Shown: one piece after another, positions 34,544 to 45,492 of the stretch
How the letters are laid out: each line of letters opens with the position of its first letter
How positions within the stretch are numbered: the first letter of the stretch is position 1
Source of the DNA: Blattamonas nauphoetae
Lineage: Eukaryota; Preaxostyla; Oxymonadida
Length of the DNA: 64,000 nt
Assembly: GCA_033064195.1 (NCBI GenBank)
Contig: JARBJD010000049.1
Location: 124,001 to 188,000, forward strand
Direction of reading: 5' to 3'
Made by a program: the position numbers and the translations under genes
The notes under the pieces: model-generated
Databases searched by the model: none
The model's input: the letters and a program-made list of their open reading frames with translations, nothing else
What the model was told of the DNA's origin: nothing

Positions 34544-34588
34544 TACAATGAAAGAGTAAGGATTCAGAGAGAATTCTGACAGTGCTTG
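34272..34588. other. Unique loop (spacer) of the palindrome
   Basis: 317 bp present only once, between the two arms. It encodes the N-terminal part of the zinc-finger protein on the minus strand. The presence of a unique spacer argues against a perfect template-complement read artefact, but does not exclude other chimeras. Confidence 0.85.
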
Positions 34589-34777
34589 CCGTTCCCCACA
34601 AAAGAGAAGCTGGAGAACCATGAAAAAGGATGCCCCTGGAATAAAGCATCGAAAAAGGGGAAAAGTCTTCAGCAAATCCAAGAAGAGGGCTTCCTGGTTC
34701 ACAAAAAGGCGAAGAAAGCTGCAAAACCAACTACCAAAGGAGAAAGTAAATATGATGACTCATCTAGCTCTCATTAA
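34589..34777 (+). pseudogene. 5'-truncated duplicate of the zinc-finger gene
   Basis: The right arm contains only the end of the finger (PFPTKEKLENHEKGC onward) and the basic tail through SKYDDSSSSH. The first two cysteines and the N-terminus belong to the loop and are absent here. It therefore lacks a complete finger and any start codon of its own. Confidence 0.75.
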
Positions 34778-35865
34778 AATCATTTCTGCTTTCATTCTAC
34801 CTTCCATTATCTCTTCTGTGTCTGTGTTTTTCTCTAATATAGTTGAAAAAGATTGTCTATGTCAAGAAAAAGCAGTGAAACGATCAATTAAAACAGTAAT
34901 TTGTTCAGAATCGAGCGGTGAGCCAAATGGAGAGTTCTGTCTCGTCAATCGGAATCAAAGCCAGGAACGCCACAGCCGTTCACCAACACTCATGAGAAGA
35001 GAGAGGGGTTACCCTGAGCTTTTGCGCAATTTTGTCATTTTTCAGCACACACACTGTTCAGAAACGGAACACGTCACATATGTCTCTATTTCGATACTAG
35101 ATGGATTAACTTGTTGAAATCAGATCAAACTGTTAAGTAGAACCTCATCTAATGTGTGAATCTAAGTCTGGATTGATCAACCCATATTACGTTCCAATTC
35201 AACCGGAAGGATAAACCTGGTCAACCGTCGTGATTGTACAATGGAAAAATGACAGAAGAATGCAACATGAAATCTATATTGGAGACGAGATGGTCCTGTG
35301 AAAATAATAGTGGCTCTAAATGAAATGGATATCCTTAAAGTGAATGTTCTCGTCTCTCACACATTCTGTTCAACTTTCAGTACTTGACTATCTTCTCTGA
35401 CTACATTGTGGAGTGGTTTGTGCAGTCGAGGCCAGTTGCTCTTGCGTATCATTCGGGAAGGACGATGAGAACTTGGTTGTTGGGGTAGAGGAGGATCGAG
35501 CGAGAGGAGAGGGTATTCATTTTGAAAAGCGAATGCGGCTTGTTCAGTTCCTTCTCGCCTTCTTTCTCAGCTTCCACTCGAACACTGAATCATTGGTGCG
35601 CAATTCCTGTTCTATCAGGAGTTGCCACTGTCTTCCGATCCGCTGAGGGATTCTTCCCATAGAGTTGTTGCCTGCAATCAGCGAAACGGAAGGCGAACGA
35701 CGAGCCACAGCTCAGTTGCGGACGAGGAGATGAACAGCCCCAACGGTGATAGGAAGGCGAACCTGCACAGCGCTATGATGTCGGCCTGCTGCGGTGCACG
35801 GATTGGTAGGATCGACGCGACTGATTGATTTGCATTCAATTTCTGCCGTTTTGCCATTGCGATTG

Positions 35866-36837
35866 TCATCTCCAGTGGCTGAAACGAAAAGCGTCTGTCT
35901 TGAGAAATACCATTGAAGAACGAAATTGTTTAGATCCTCTATTTGTTTCTGTTTTGACATGGAAGCGTCTATTGCCCTTTTTGTTGTCTTTGAAGCTGAA
36001 TCTGCAGTGGGAACGGATGTGAACCGGCACAACATCTGGACACGCAAAATGAAGGTCTGAACCTTTGCATGCTGCTCCTCCTGTGAATGTCAGCGCTTGC
36101 AGTTGGTAGTTGGTCATATCTCCTTCGATGTTAAGAAGAACCGCAGATTGGAAGAGATCGTCAGGATTTTGGAGAGTGATCGAGGTGAACACGCAAGTGT
36201 CGATTAAGATCTGAAGATTCCCTTGCAGTGAGACGTTTATGACAAGATTGTGTGTGCAGGTTGATGGAAGTGACGAGAAATCACATTTGGTGACTTTGAG
36301 TGTGCCCCTCTGAATAACGGTGAACCTGGACTTGATCACGTTGACTGAATGAGTAAAATTGCATCCTGCGAGAGTCAGCGACCCCTTTCCGTTCAGATTG
36401 AAGATTGTTAACTGAAGTCCGGCCTCTCCGCCTTTGAGTGAGAACGCGATTAATATCATGGCCAATTGACCAGATGTCACCGAGAAAGATGTTCTTCGAT
36501 TGGCTGGCTTTGACAGTTTGATTATGGTGTTTGTCATTCCACTGCCTGTGATAACAAGCTTGCGGGATGTGACGTCAAACCCTTCTTCTGTTTGGGATAC
36601 ATCAAAAGTCCCTTCTTCAACAGCAATTTTAGCATCTTTGTTTGAGTTACTGGACATGTAGGTCAACGTGTGGCATTTGGGGTTGTTTGAGCACAGAGGG
36701 CTGTCCAATCCATTGACTGTGATGACAAGATTGTCAAGGGTGTGGTTGGCGCTCTGTCCTGAGATAACACGAGTAGAGGAGAGGTTCACCACCACGGCTC
36801 CATTCCCATATGGACAGTTTGGCTTCAGGGACAGCAA
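35866..36837 (-). CDS. Beta-helix (pectin-lyase-fold) surface-type protein, right-arm copy
   Basis: Open frame of about 323 residues from SLKPNCPYGNGAVVVNLSST to a stop at 35866. It is built of strand-turn repeats (VEEGTFDVSQTEEGFDVTSR; LVITGSGMTNTIIKL; NGKGSLTLAGCNFTHSVN; GTLKVTKCDFSSL), in which L-x-V-x-x-C-x-F rungs are typical of right-handed parallel beta-helix proteins. Such proteins form large surface or secreted families in some metamonads. The true start may lie upstream in the 140-bp exon array on the same strand. The frame ends abruptly, and a better continuation (LFVSATGDDNRNGK) sits in another frame just past it, so a further intron or a decayed 3' end is possible. No membrane anchor was found. 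Confidence 0.6.
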   Translation of the reverse strand: MLSLKPNCPYGNGAVVVNLSSTRVISGQSANHTLDNLVITVNGLDSPLCSNNPKCHTLTYMSSNSNKDAKIAVEEGTFDVSQTEEGFDVTSRKLVITGSGMTNTIIKLSKPANRRTSFSVTSGQLAMILIAFSLKGGEAGLQLTIFNLNGKGSLTLAGCNFTHSVNVIKSRFTVIQRGTLKVTKCDFSSLPSTCTHNLVINVSLQGNLQILIDTCVFTSITLQNPDDLFQSAVLLNIEGDMTNYQLQALTFTGGAACKGSDLHFACPDVVPVHIRSHCRFSFKDNKKGNRRFHVKTETNRGSKQFRSSMVFLKTDAFRFSHWR

Positions 36838-36899
36838 AGACAGAGTAAAAGAATCGACATCACGAGGAAAAGGAAAAGAGAGGAAGATATGAGGGGAAT

Positions 36900-37560
36900 C
36901 AGAAGGAGAGAGGATGATAATTCAAGAAGATAAATGAGATGAAAGTAAAGGGAGGAACATACCGTTTGTGCTCTTCGGCATTACATTGTCCGATCAGGAC
37001 AGCCCGTTTGAACGGAGTCATTTCTAAAGGTACCTATTGCTCAATAAGTCTTCAAAAGGGGAAAAACAATAAAGATTGAGGCAAACAAAGAGAGAAACAC
37101 ACGACGTGCGTGAGTATACAATCCACTGTCCGATCAGGACAACAGGTTAGATCAGAGTCTTTTACTCCGTATCGACTGGTAATTAGGTCTTAAAAATAGA
37201 GAAGAAACAATAAATGGAGATGTAAACAGAGAGGGAAGCATACGGTGTGCGCTCTTCAGCATGACCCTGCCCGATCGTGACGGCCAGAATGATCATTCAC
37301 TTTGCTTTTTCAATCTATCAATAATTAAGTCCTAACTTCGAAAAAACAATAAAGAGGGAGAGAAAAAGAGAGGGCGACGTACGGTGAGATCATTTCAGCA
37401 TTTGATTTACCGATCGTGTCTGGCAGACTGATCCAACTCATTCCAGATTCCATCCATCTTTAATGATGTTCTAAATCAGTGGACAGTCCATAAAAGAGAG
37501 GTAAACGAGAGGGGGACATACCATTCCGACACAACAATGTTCCCCGTTACGGTCACAATC
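36900..37560 (-). repeat. Tandem array, 140-bp period (right-arm mirror)
   Basis: Inverse copy of the array at 31304-31960, with the same five units. The arms differ in this region by a few bases of GA/CT microsatellite length. Confidence 0.6.
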
Positions 37561-38139
37561 TATGAGTGAGAGATGAGATATAGAGCAAAAAAGGAGAAGA
37601 AGGATGAGAGAGAAGAAAACACCCTAGCTTTTGATTAATCTTTTCAGAAGTCATTGTGTTGGATGTTGTGTTTGTGGTGGTTTGTGCATGTTGTTCGATC
37701 TTGTGCACTTTGGGCCCATCATTTCTGAAATTCAGCACAGAGTCTGGAGGATGATCTAATCCATGAATAACTAGGCTCAATCGAGTGAAACAAATCTCAA
37801 ATTCACAAATCAGAAGATATCACATGAAAACAATGTCCAACAGTTTGTTAACCTTGTCTCTTTTCACGACGATGGAGGGAATTGATGATAGGAACGGATC
37901 CGATGAATAGTTGGGGATGAAGAGATAAACTGACAAAATGACATTCTATATATCGAAATAGAGGAAATTTTCAGTTAAAGATCACGGGGAAAAGTCTCTA
38001 AAGTTTCAATAATCGGAGTAACTTTTTTGGACCCTTTTTTTTGGAATCAAGAAAGTGTGAATGTTGTGCTGACGCACTTTTTGTCCAGCACACACTGTTC
38101 AGGGTGTGTTTGCACATTTGCTCAGGGTAAGAGAGGGGA

Positions 38140-39992
38140 GAGGAGAATGGAGCGAAATGGAATTTGAATGAGTTTCAGGACTGTATCTGGGTCTATCAGG
38201 ATACTATGAGGAGGAGAGTTAAAGATACTTGGTGAAAAAATGTCTATTTTGTACGGGTTAATTGATAAAATCGTGTTTATCAGAGGACTATCATTTCCGC
38301 TGATGGGACCTATAACTCATCATCTATATCCTTCTAACGGCCCATATCATTCTAAAAATGGTTAAAATGAACCAACATTGAGAATTAATCAGTAAAACAA
38401 GATAAAAACAACAAAACAAACTAAGAGATAATTTATCGTCCATTCTGAGGAAAGAGCCAAAACGTGTTTTTGAACGAAAAATTCTTGCTGATAGTTGTGT
38501 CACCAATTAGTCTCATGTCACCAATAAGGTCCTTTTTCTGTAAAGGACCATTTTGGTTAAACTAATAAAAAAATCAAAATTTCGACAAAAAATTACATGT
38601 ACTCACTGAGAAAACTCCAATATCCATGCTTATGACTCCTTCAAAAAATGCGTTTTTCGTGTGCACTGGCCATATCTCAACAACCTGTGGATCAATTGTC
38701 ATGATTCTTCTTCCAGATACTTTTTTTGGTGATTTGAACATTTTGAAAAAATTGCCAAAAAACTTTGGGGTTTCTGGGACTTCAAAAAAACCCATATTTT
38801 CTCGACAAAAATTTCTTAGGAAAAAAGTTTTTCTTTTTGGGAATGTTTTGCCGAGTTCTTTACGAATCAAATGCACTTTATTTGGTTCAAAACGAATGGC
38901 TGGTTGTGGAGATATTGGGTGAGAATTTTTGATATCGTAAAAAAGATCAAATACCCTTCTTCGAATCTCGTCTCATCACACAGCTGAGACATACATTGTC
39001 CATTCTCAAAGACTCGTTGGAGACACCATTCGATGTCATTCTCGTGAAATTAGACTAAACACTGACAAGACAGATTATTCTCGTTTTCTGATTCGGATTC
39101 TCGTACTTGTTTATGATCTCAAAAATTCTCACCCATTTCTTGGAGATAACAATGCTCGATGAGAGCTCGATCACGAATTATGATTGGCCTCGAAACCATC
39201 TAAGGGCACGAATCTCCTTCCCATCAGAATCTCTCTTAAAATCTCGGCTTTTTTCTTTTGCTCACTTCACCATTGTTACTAACAGTGAAATGGTTATTGT
39301 GTCAAAACCCTGGTTGGATCAACTAACAATCTGAGATCAAGGAAAAATCATCGCCCCTGTATTGATGGAAACAGTGGTAGCCAGGGTTGATAAGACAATG
39401 TCTCGAATTAAAATGCATTTATGTTGAGGAATAGGAAGTCGTGATAGAATAAGACCCACAAAAATCCGTTTTTAAAAATACACCTGTTTTTATTCGAAAG
39501 ATGAAGTATCATCCACACTATCTCGATTATCTCTCGAAATTTAACTTTATATACACAAATAACAATATCTAGCAATTTTTCAACAATCAAGAAGTGGCGA
39601 AGAGATGGCATTGTTCCCCATTCTTCGTCAACATTCTCATTATTTTGAGGGATTTTTGATAATTTTCTCTCTCAAGTGACGATTGTTAACATGTTTCTAA
39701 GAGTTTAGAAGATCAAATTTTCACACTAAAGTTTGAAATCTGCATTTTATCGTATAAAAATGGGTTTTTTTAATAAAACAGGGAATTTTGAGGGTCTACA
39801 AAGTGGTTCCATTTTATCGACGCATTATACCCGATTTATTTCTAAATAAATTATCTAGAAGTGTCATTTTCAGCATATTTAGCGAGGTGAATGAAGAACC
39901 GAAGCTAGAAAAAGAAAAAGAGAAAAAAAAGAAAAAGTGTGGGTGAAGTGAAGTTTGAATATAAAAGAGGTAATAATTGAAGTTGGATCGAC
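38140..39992. other. AT-rich, gene-free tract of the right arm
   Basis: Mirror of 28869-30720; nothing additional is seen. Confidence 0.5.
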
Positions 39993-40064
39993 GGCCGCTT
40001 GGTCTAGGGGTATGATTCTTGCTTTGGGTGCAAGAGGTCCCGGGTTCAAATCCCGGAGCGGCCC
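39993..40064 (+). tRNA. tRNA-Pro (anticodon UGG), right-arm copy
   Basis: Same 72-nt cloverleaf as at 28797-28868, with anticodon TGG and internal B box GGTTCAAATCC. Both copies should be transcribed if the palindrome is real. Confidence 0.97.
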
Positions 40065-40067
40065 ACC

Positions 40068-40073
40068 TTTTTT
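40068..40073 (+). terminator. Pol III terminator of the right tRNA-Pro
   Basis: Six T residues lie 3 bp after the tRNA 3' end. Confidence 0.75.
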
Positions 40074-40326
40074 CTCTCTATCGAGGCTTTTCTTCCTTTT
40101 TTCTCATTCCTTCTTTCTTTCATTTCGTCCTGGATCCTTTTTGTCATTTTTCTTGTCGATTTCTGGTCCTTTGACGTTTTTCTTGTCTCGCTGTGTTCCC
40201 TTTCCTCTTCTCATGTTCATTTCCCCATCATCCTTTGCCTCTCCCTCTTCTACTAAATTTACACAAACCCTTCCTCCTTCCTCTAATTTCCAAAACAATC
40301 AATTCTCAAATCAACCCACTGTCCAA

Positions 40327-40494
40327 ATGATTCACGACTCTCTCTTCTCTCTTGTCACACACCGTACCTCCTCCCTGGATAACCATGTCCTTCTTGATTA
40401 TTTGTCTATTCTGAACAAGATGGGGATGTGCAGTCGATGTCTGTTGTGCTTCCTCAATCTCAGAGATCAAGCTCTCCACTTCCTCCCAACACAT
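40327..40494 (+). pseudogene. Orphan copy of PUS10 exon 1
   Basis: Exact 56-codon duplicate of PUS10 exon 1 (MIHDSLFSLVTHRTSSLDNH, including CSRCLLCF), followed by the intron donor GTATCC. Homology ends 27 bp into the intron at 40521 and exon 2 is absent. Left unspliced, the frame adds VSFRFSS and stops. Confidence 0.9.
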
Positions 40495-40521
40495 GTATCC
40501 TTCCGATTTAGTTCTTGAGTT

Positions 40522-41052
40522 TTAGTCTTTCTCCGTTTATCTTTGGACAAATGGTGCAAAGTCATAAGAATAGACATGTCTCACAGAACGTTCACGATGA
40601 TTCTCCTGGATCCATTCGATGAATTCACGGATATTTCAGATTGGTGGGACAGAAAACTGGGCATGGTTTCCTATTTTGAGGCCTTTTCGATCATCGTTTG
40701 TGTGAATCTAATCCATGGTCAAATCAGAGCGAAGGCAGTATCGATACGATCGTTCGCTGTTGTAAGAGCTTGAATTGTCCTGTCACAATCAACCACCACG
40801 TCAAGGATAGATTGAAGGTGTGTTTCACAGAAGGAAAGCAGAGTGATGGGGTTAAGGCGCGTGGATTGTTGCTGGATGATCGGGGAGTCTGATATGTGCT
40901 CCAAGGAGTTCAGTAGCTTTCAACCGAAAATCTCTTTGTGATTCATTTGAAGAAAATGGAACGTTACGAGCCTATGTTGTGTTTTCCATTGTTAATTCGA
41001 GGCGAAAGACAACGGAGATAATTCTTGTGGGCGGATCGATTCAAAGTCAGCA
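40522..41052. other. Right palindrome junction and spacer; possible truncated gene
   Basis: Starts at the right palindrome junction. A minus-strand frame at 40719-40904 (LEHISDSPIIQQQSTRLNPI, then TLLSFCETHLQSILDVVVD) is helical and protein-like. It has no clear start or end and could be an exon of a gene interrupted by the rearrangement. Plus-strand ORF 40543-40773 has no features. Nothing is assigned. Confidence 0.35.
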
Positions 41053-44000
41053 ATGACAGACGCGGAATCCAAACAATTCATTAGGACCTTATTGAAGAAG
41101 AATGGTGTTACAGAGCGTATTAAAGTTTATATTTTTCATCATATCATTTTTGGTCATCTAGTCTGAAGTTCATTCGACCGTGATAAATTCCATGATAAAA
41201 CGCAAACCACCAACGAAGCGCAGAGATAAACCGCTTAATCAACAAATTACTGAGGTTTTAATTGGGCAACATCTCCAATCAGCCCACTATGACGCAACCT
41301 ACCAGCCTTTTATTTTGGAGGCAAATATTGGCTCTACATTTTTAACTCTCGATTGGCCCGACACATTGAAATTGCTCCAAATCGGAAATTCCAATGATTG
41401 GATGAGGAGTCGTCTCGTGTGATAACATTACATTTTCATCTTTAACCACATCCTTCACTCTCGCACGAAACTAGGAACAGCACCCGAAACAGTCCAAACA
41501 AACATCATTTTCTGTTCTAATGGGATTGGTTGATGTAGTGAGTGAATTAGGACAGAGAGGATTCTTCTCAGAAGTGAATATTCACAGATTGGAACAGGCA
41601 GACAAAGGTTTCGGCTTTTTTTCACATAAAATCTCGTGTAGAAGAAGACATCCGAACCCACTATGAATCTCTCCTCAAAAAAGAAAGAGAGTTACATGAA
41701 AAACAAATTCGACAGGTTTTTTCGTGTCTTGACCCAAATCATCTCCTCCTTCTCAGGTCCAAGAGCAATTCGAGCAACTTCAGGGTTCTTCTGGGAAAAA
41801 TCAGGAAAATGAATTCAGAGAGAGGTTACTGGCATTGGAAAGTGAAACGGAGCAAAGAATCCAAGAAGCCGTAAAAAAACAAGTGAAAAAAGAACAACGA
41901 CGAATGCAAAACGACTATGAGGAGAACCTTGCGCAACTACGAAAAGATGCAGATGATATGATTAATGATATTCAACAAGTGTGAGAACATTTTCCTTTCA
42001 CAGAAACATTGTTTCCCCACTCTCAGTCCAACCAACGTCAATACGAAATTTTACTCAAAGACCGACTCTCTCAATGTGAGCAGCAGATCGCATCGCTCCA
42101 GCGGGATCTGAAGCTTGCCCAAAGAGACAAAAAGAGGTCATTTAAGCAGTTGAATACAATCAGAAAGCAGACAAAGAAGGATCTGAGGGAAAAACTCAAG
42201 CCAATCATCAAGCCAGAAAAACGAGGGGAACTTCGGTCGATCCTCGACTCAATGAACTTCTTCAATTGTCTGTTTCTTTCTCCTGTCATTCCAATAGCGT
42301 CTGTCTCTGCCCAGATCCTCCTTCAGACACATTCGGAAAATCTTGACTCGTCATCCGACACATCTCTCCATTCACCGTCTCACCCATCGTTTCTTCCGAC
42401 GTTTCCCGATCCATCTGTGATCTCCACGAATCTTCCACCGCAGAAATCTGTCCTTTCCTCGACCGGACTGGACAGGAGGCCATTCTCGGAACTGATGATG
42501 GAAAGTGCAAAGCAGAAGGGATGGCGAGAGATTCATCTCAACGGGGATTCCGAGGATGACACCTTCGAGAACGATAGCTACATCCAACGCATCAAGCAAG
42601 TCAACCAAGGTCGTGTGCCTTCACAACCACCTCCACCCGCCACTGCAGTCCAGCCACCATCTCCACCACGTTCAGAGAAGACGACAGAACAGCAACCGAC
42701 TATCCAGACTCAGAGGGACGACAACGAACGCATCAGGAGTCTGATTGGAGATTCGACAAAAGATTTGGCCATCGACGTTGACGCCATGGATGATGCCTTT
42801 CTCGCTAAACTTCGCTCCCAGCTCTCTCTTTTCACGAAGAAGACACTTGTTGAGACAGACACAACTGTCGCTGCCGGATTAGGCATCCGACGAGAGGAAG
42901 TGTCTGTCTCTGCAGAAAGAATCGATGAGGAACGACGCTCTGTCCGCAACCGATCACCCAAACACCAAAGCGACGAGCGGATCGAAGACTTCAGCTCAGC
43001 CTCGCCTCCCATCGGAGGGGGTCCAGAGGGGCTCTTCCCAGCACCAACAACTGCAATGGACCTGCGACCAGTGGGGCCCGTTTCACAATCCATCGAATAT
43101 TCGCAGCCGCAGACACAGCCGCCGTTCTCGACCACACTCGACGGGCCGTACATGTCTCAGTCGGCAAATTATGGTCCCGCCTCGCTCCCGTTCCCAGTCT
43201 ACACAGCGAGTGCTCCAATTGGAGAGAAGAACGGGCAGCAACAGAGTCGAGGAAGGCAAACAGAGCCCATGCGCCAGACTCACTTTGGAGAAGGATGGGG
43301 TCAGTCACTCGAGCCAGCCCAGCATCCTCACATCAGAACTGACGTGACAAGTACGGAGCGCCTTTCAGAACAGGCCAAACAGCTTCAGGAAACCCTTCTT
43401 GAGAAGCAGAAGAGGATGGAGGGAGCACGCCGAGAAAGAGAGAACAGATTGAAGGAATTGGAGCGAGTTGTCAACGAGGAGATGGGAAGTGATACCAACA
43501 AATCTGCAACTCATCCATCGATGGAGAAGGACGGGACGCCGAAACGCAGAAAATCTCGCCCGCGCTACGACATCGATTCTGACGACTCAGACTCCTCCAG
43601 CAGTGCCCTCCGTCACAACAAACATCGCTCACGCCAACGCCACAATCGGAGAGCATCGCGTCCGCCGAGATCTCGCTCACGGCAGACTCGGAGGCAGTCA
43701 GAATCTCCAGGATCATCAGAATCAGAGAAGCAGTGGCACAACCAAACAGACGAGACAACTTTTGACTTGGCTGGGATGAAAGCCACAGTGGATGCCATTG
43801 TCAAAGAGAACAGGAATGAGAAGGACGAAAGGATTCGAGGAAAGGGCCCAGGCTACCACGCGCACCCAACTGTGAACGATTCAAGCTCTGAGGACGAGAG
43901 GAGACCCCAACAGCAAACAGTGACACATCAACCACATCGTCGTGAGCAGATCTCTCCGAAGCCAACAGAGGAGAGCGAAGCACACAGCCGCCGGAACACT

Positions 44001-44594
44001 CAATCGGAGAAACCAAAAACACCTCAGTCACAAGCTCCGGCTTCCAACGTCCCATCACCCGACACAAAATCACGCCACTCTGTGCAGACATACTCCGACG
44101 ACTTCTCGTCGACATCGTCTTCACATCAGAGCAGGAAGAGCCATCCGCAGTCGTCACGTTCGGAGAGGACAGTCCACTCAGGGCTCACACCTGCCCAGTC
44201 CATCCACTCTCCGACTCCAACGCCAGCTGCCGTGTCAATCCAGGAGAGCGCAAACAAACCGCTCGTCCAAGAATCATCGCAGAGCGAAGACGATTGGCCA
44301 GCCGATACGAACAACACCGCGTCACCGAAACAGACATCGCCTCGAATCCAACCCAAACCAATTCCAGCAAGACCCCAAAACGGGTTGGATTCGTCGAGGG
44401 ACTTTGTGGAGGATTCGTCGGGAGGGGACGAGTACGGGCCACGCTTTGCCCCAGTCACCAAAACTAATAGCAAAGCCACAGCCAAACAAGCAAAGCCTCC
44501 CATCAACTTGGGAGCCACTTTCTCGTCGACGTATTCATTAGGAGGCTTCGACAGCGCAACATCTGACACCGAAAGCTTTTCACGCCCATTCTAA
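41053..44594 (+). CDS. OFD1: OFD1-like centriolar/centriolar-satellite protein (LisH + coiled coil)
   Basis: Candidate distal-centriole protein that caps centrioles and supports cilium assembly. Exons 41053-41124, 41162-41418, 41475-41715, 41757-41978 and 42027-44594 are in phase, giving about 1119 residues. The N-terminus MTDAESKQFIRTLLKKNGVT-ERIK, then SEVHSTVINSM, parallels OFD1 ([23 protein letters not shown]). The following LIGQHLQSAHYDATYQPFIL parallels the OFD1 LisH segment ([21 protein letters not shown]). Residues about 180-340 are a continuous coiled coil. The remaining 750 residues are low-complexity S/P/Q-rich with one short coiled coil near 43330-43480. The FOPNL/FOP LisH group is the alternative; the length and coiled coil favour OFD1. 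Confidence 0.65.
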
Positions 44595-44756
44595 AGAGAC
44601 ACACGAAAATGGTCTGGATGAAATGTCGAATGTTCAGAGATCATCATTCTTACAGGGGGAGGTCGATCAGAGGATCAATTGACTGCCAAACTGACATTGC
44701 TCTGAGTCAAGCTCTTTCTTTTTCACCGCCACAGGACCCGAGACCTTGAGAATCCT

Positions 44757-45454
44757 TCAAGAATTGGCAGTTTGTTCTCGTAGTGATTGTTGAATCGTAT
44801 CCTGGACCATTTCACGGACCTGTTCGTCTAACTCTTTTCGTCTGGAACGTGAAAAAAGAGAGAGATCATACAACTTGCACACGTGTCTGGCTGTAGAAGA
44901 CATCTGTGTGAACGATGACAAATCTGAACGGAAAAGAATAGTTGAGCTTAAAAGACCGGACCATGAGTTACATAAGCAAAAGGATCATCAGAATCAACAA
45001 GAATTGACTGGTTTATAATTTCGTCAAGAGATAGGCTGTTGTCCAAGTATTGGAGGGCTTGTTCATGCTGTCCAAGCTTCAGAAACATCTTCCCTGCCCC
45101 AAATTGTGCAAATACATTGTTCCCATCCAGTTCACAGGCAGTCACATATGCATTCGCGGCCTGAAAGAAAACAGTCATCAACTTGATTTTGAGAATGAAT
45201 CGCACACCAATTCGAATTCGCCTTTGCTTTCCAAAATGCTTCCAAGAACAGAATGTACGTGTGGGTTAGATTTCGATATTTTCAAATAATTCTCAATTTC
45301 AACGGAGGCAGCATCAAAATCCTTGTTTTCAAAGAGGAAGTCAATCTTGCCGACAAGAGCTTCTAAATTGCTAGGATTTTGTTCCAGCTGAACAACATAA
45401 GGAAAAAAAGGTTTTGCGTACCTCATTTTCATAGAATGAGAGGATGGTGTCCAT
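44757..45454 (-). CDS. TPR-repeat protein
   Basis: Exons 45422-45454, 45208-45387, 44962-45160, 44875-44923 and 44757-44841 agree in phase and give 181 residues. Three tetratricopeptide helix pairs are visible: NPSNLEALVGKIDFLFENKD, then NPHVHSVLGSILESKGEFEL, and NNVFAQFGAGKMFLKLGQHE, with canonical W/L-G-Y/F-A-P positions. A short C-terminal helix ends REQTANS. Such proteins act as adaptors or co-chaperones; the partner is unknown. The start codon is 38 bp from that of the seven-TM gene on the other strand. Confidence 0.75.
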
Positions 45455-45492
45455 TCGATAATTCTTATGGGTCCTTAAGAGTCAGTTCAGCA

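Larger units (their letters stand above)
34589..40521 (-). repeat. Right arm of giant inverted repeat (palindrome)
   Basis: Reverse complement of 28340-34271. The last matching base is 40521, within PUS10 intron 1, after which the sequence becomes unrelated. Contents in order: zinc-finger 3' end, beta-helix gene, 140-bp array, AT-rich tract, tRNA-Pro and PUS10 exon 1. Confidence 0.95.

Noticed and set aside
28340-40521. Palindrome arms as terminal inverted repeats of one large transposon or virus-like element
   Set aside because: The outer ends fall inside a host intron with no target duplication, and no transposase, integrase, polymerase or capsid gene was recognised in the arms or loop.
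40543-40773. Plus-strand ORF of 76 codons after the right palindrome junction
   Set aside because: No family features or supporting splice sites; overlaps another weak frame on the opposite strand.
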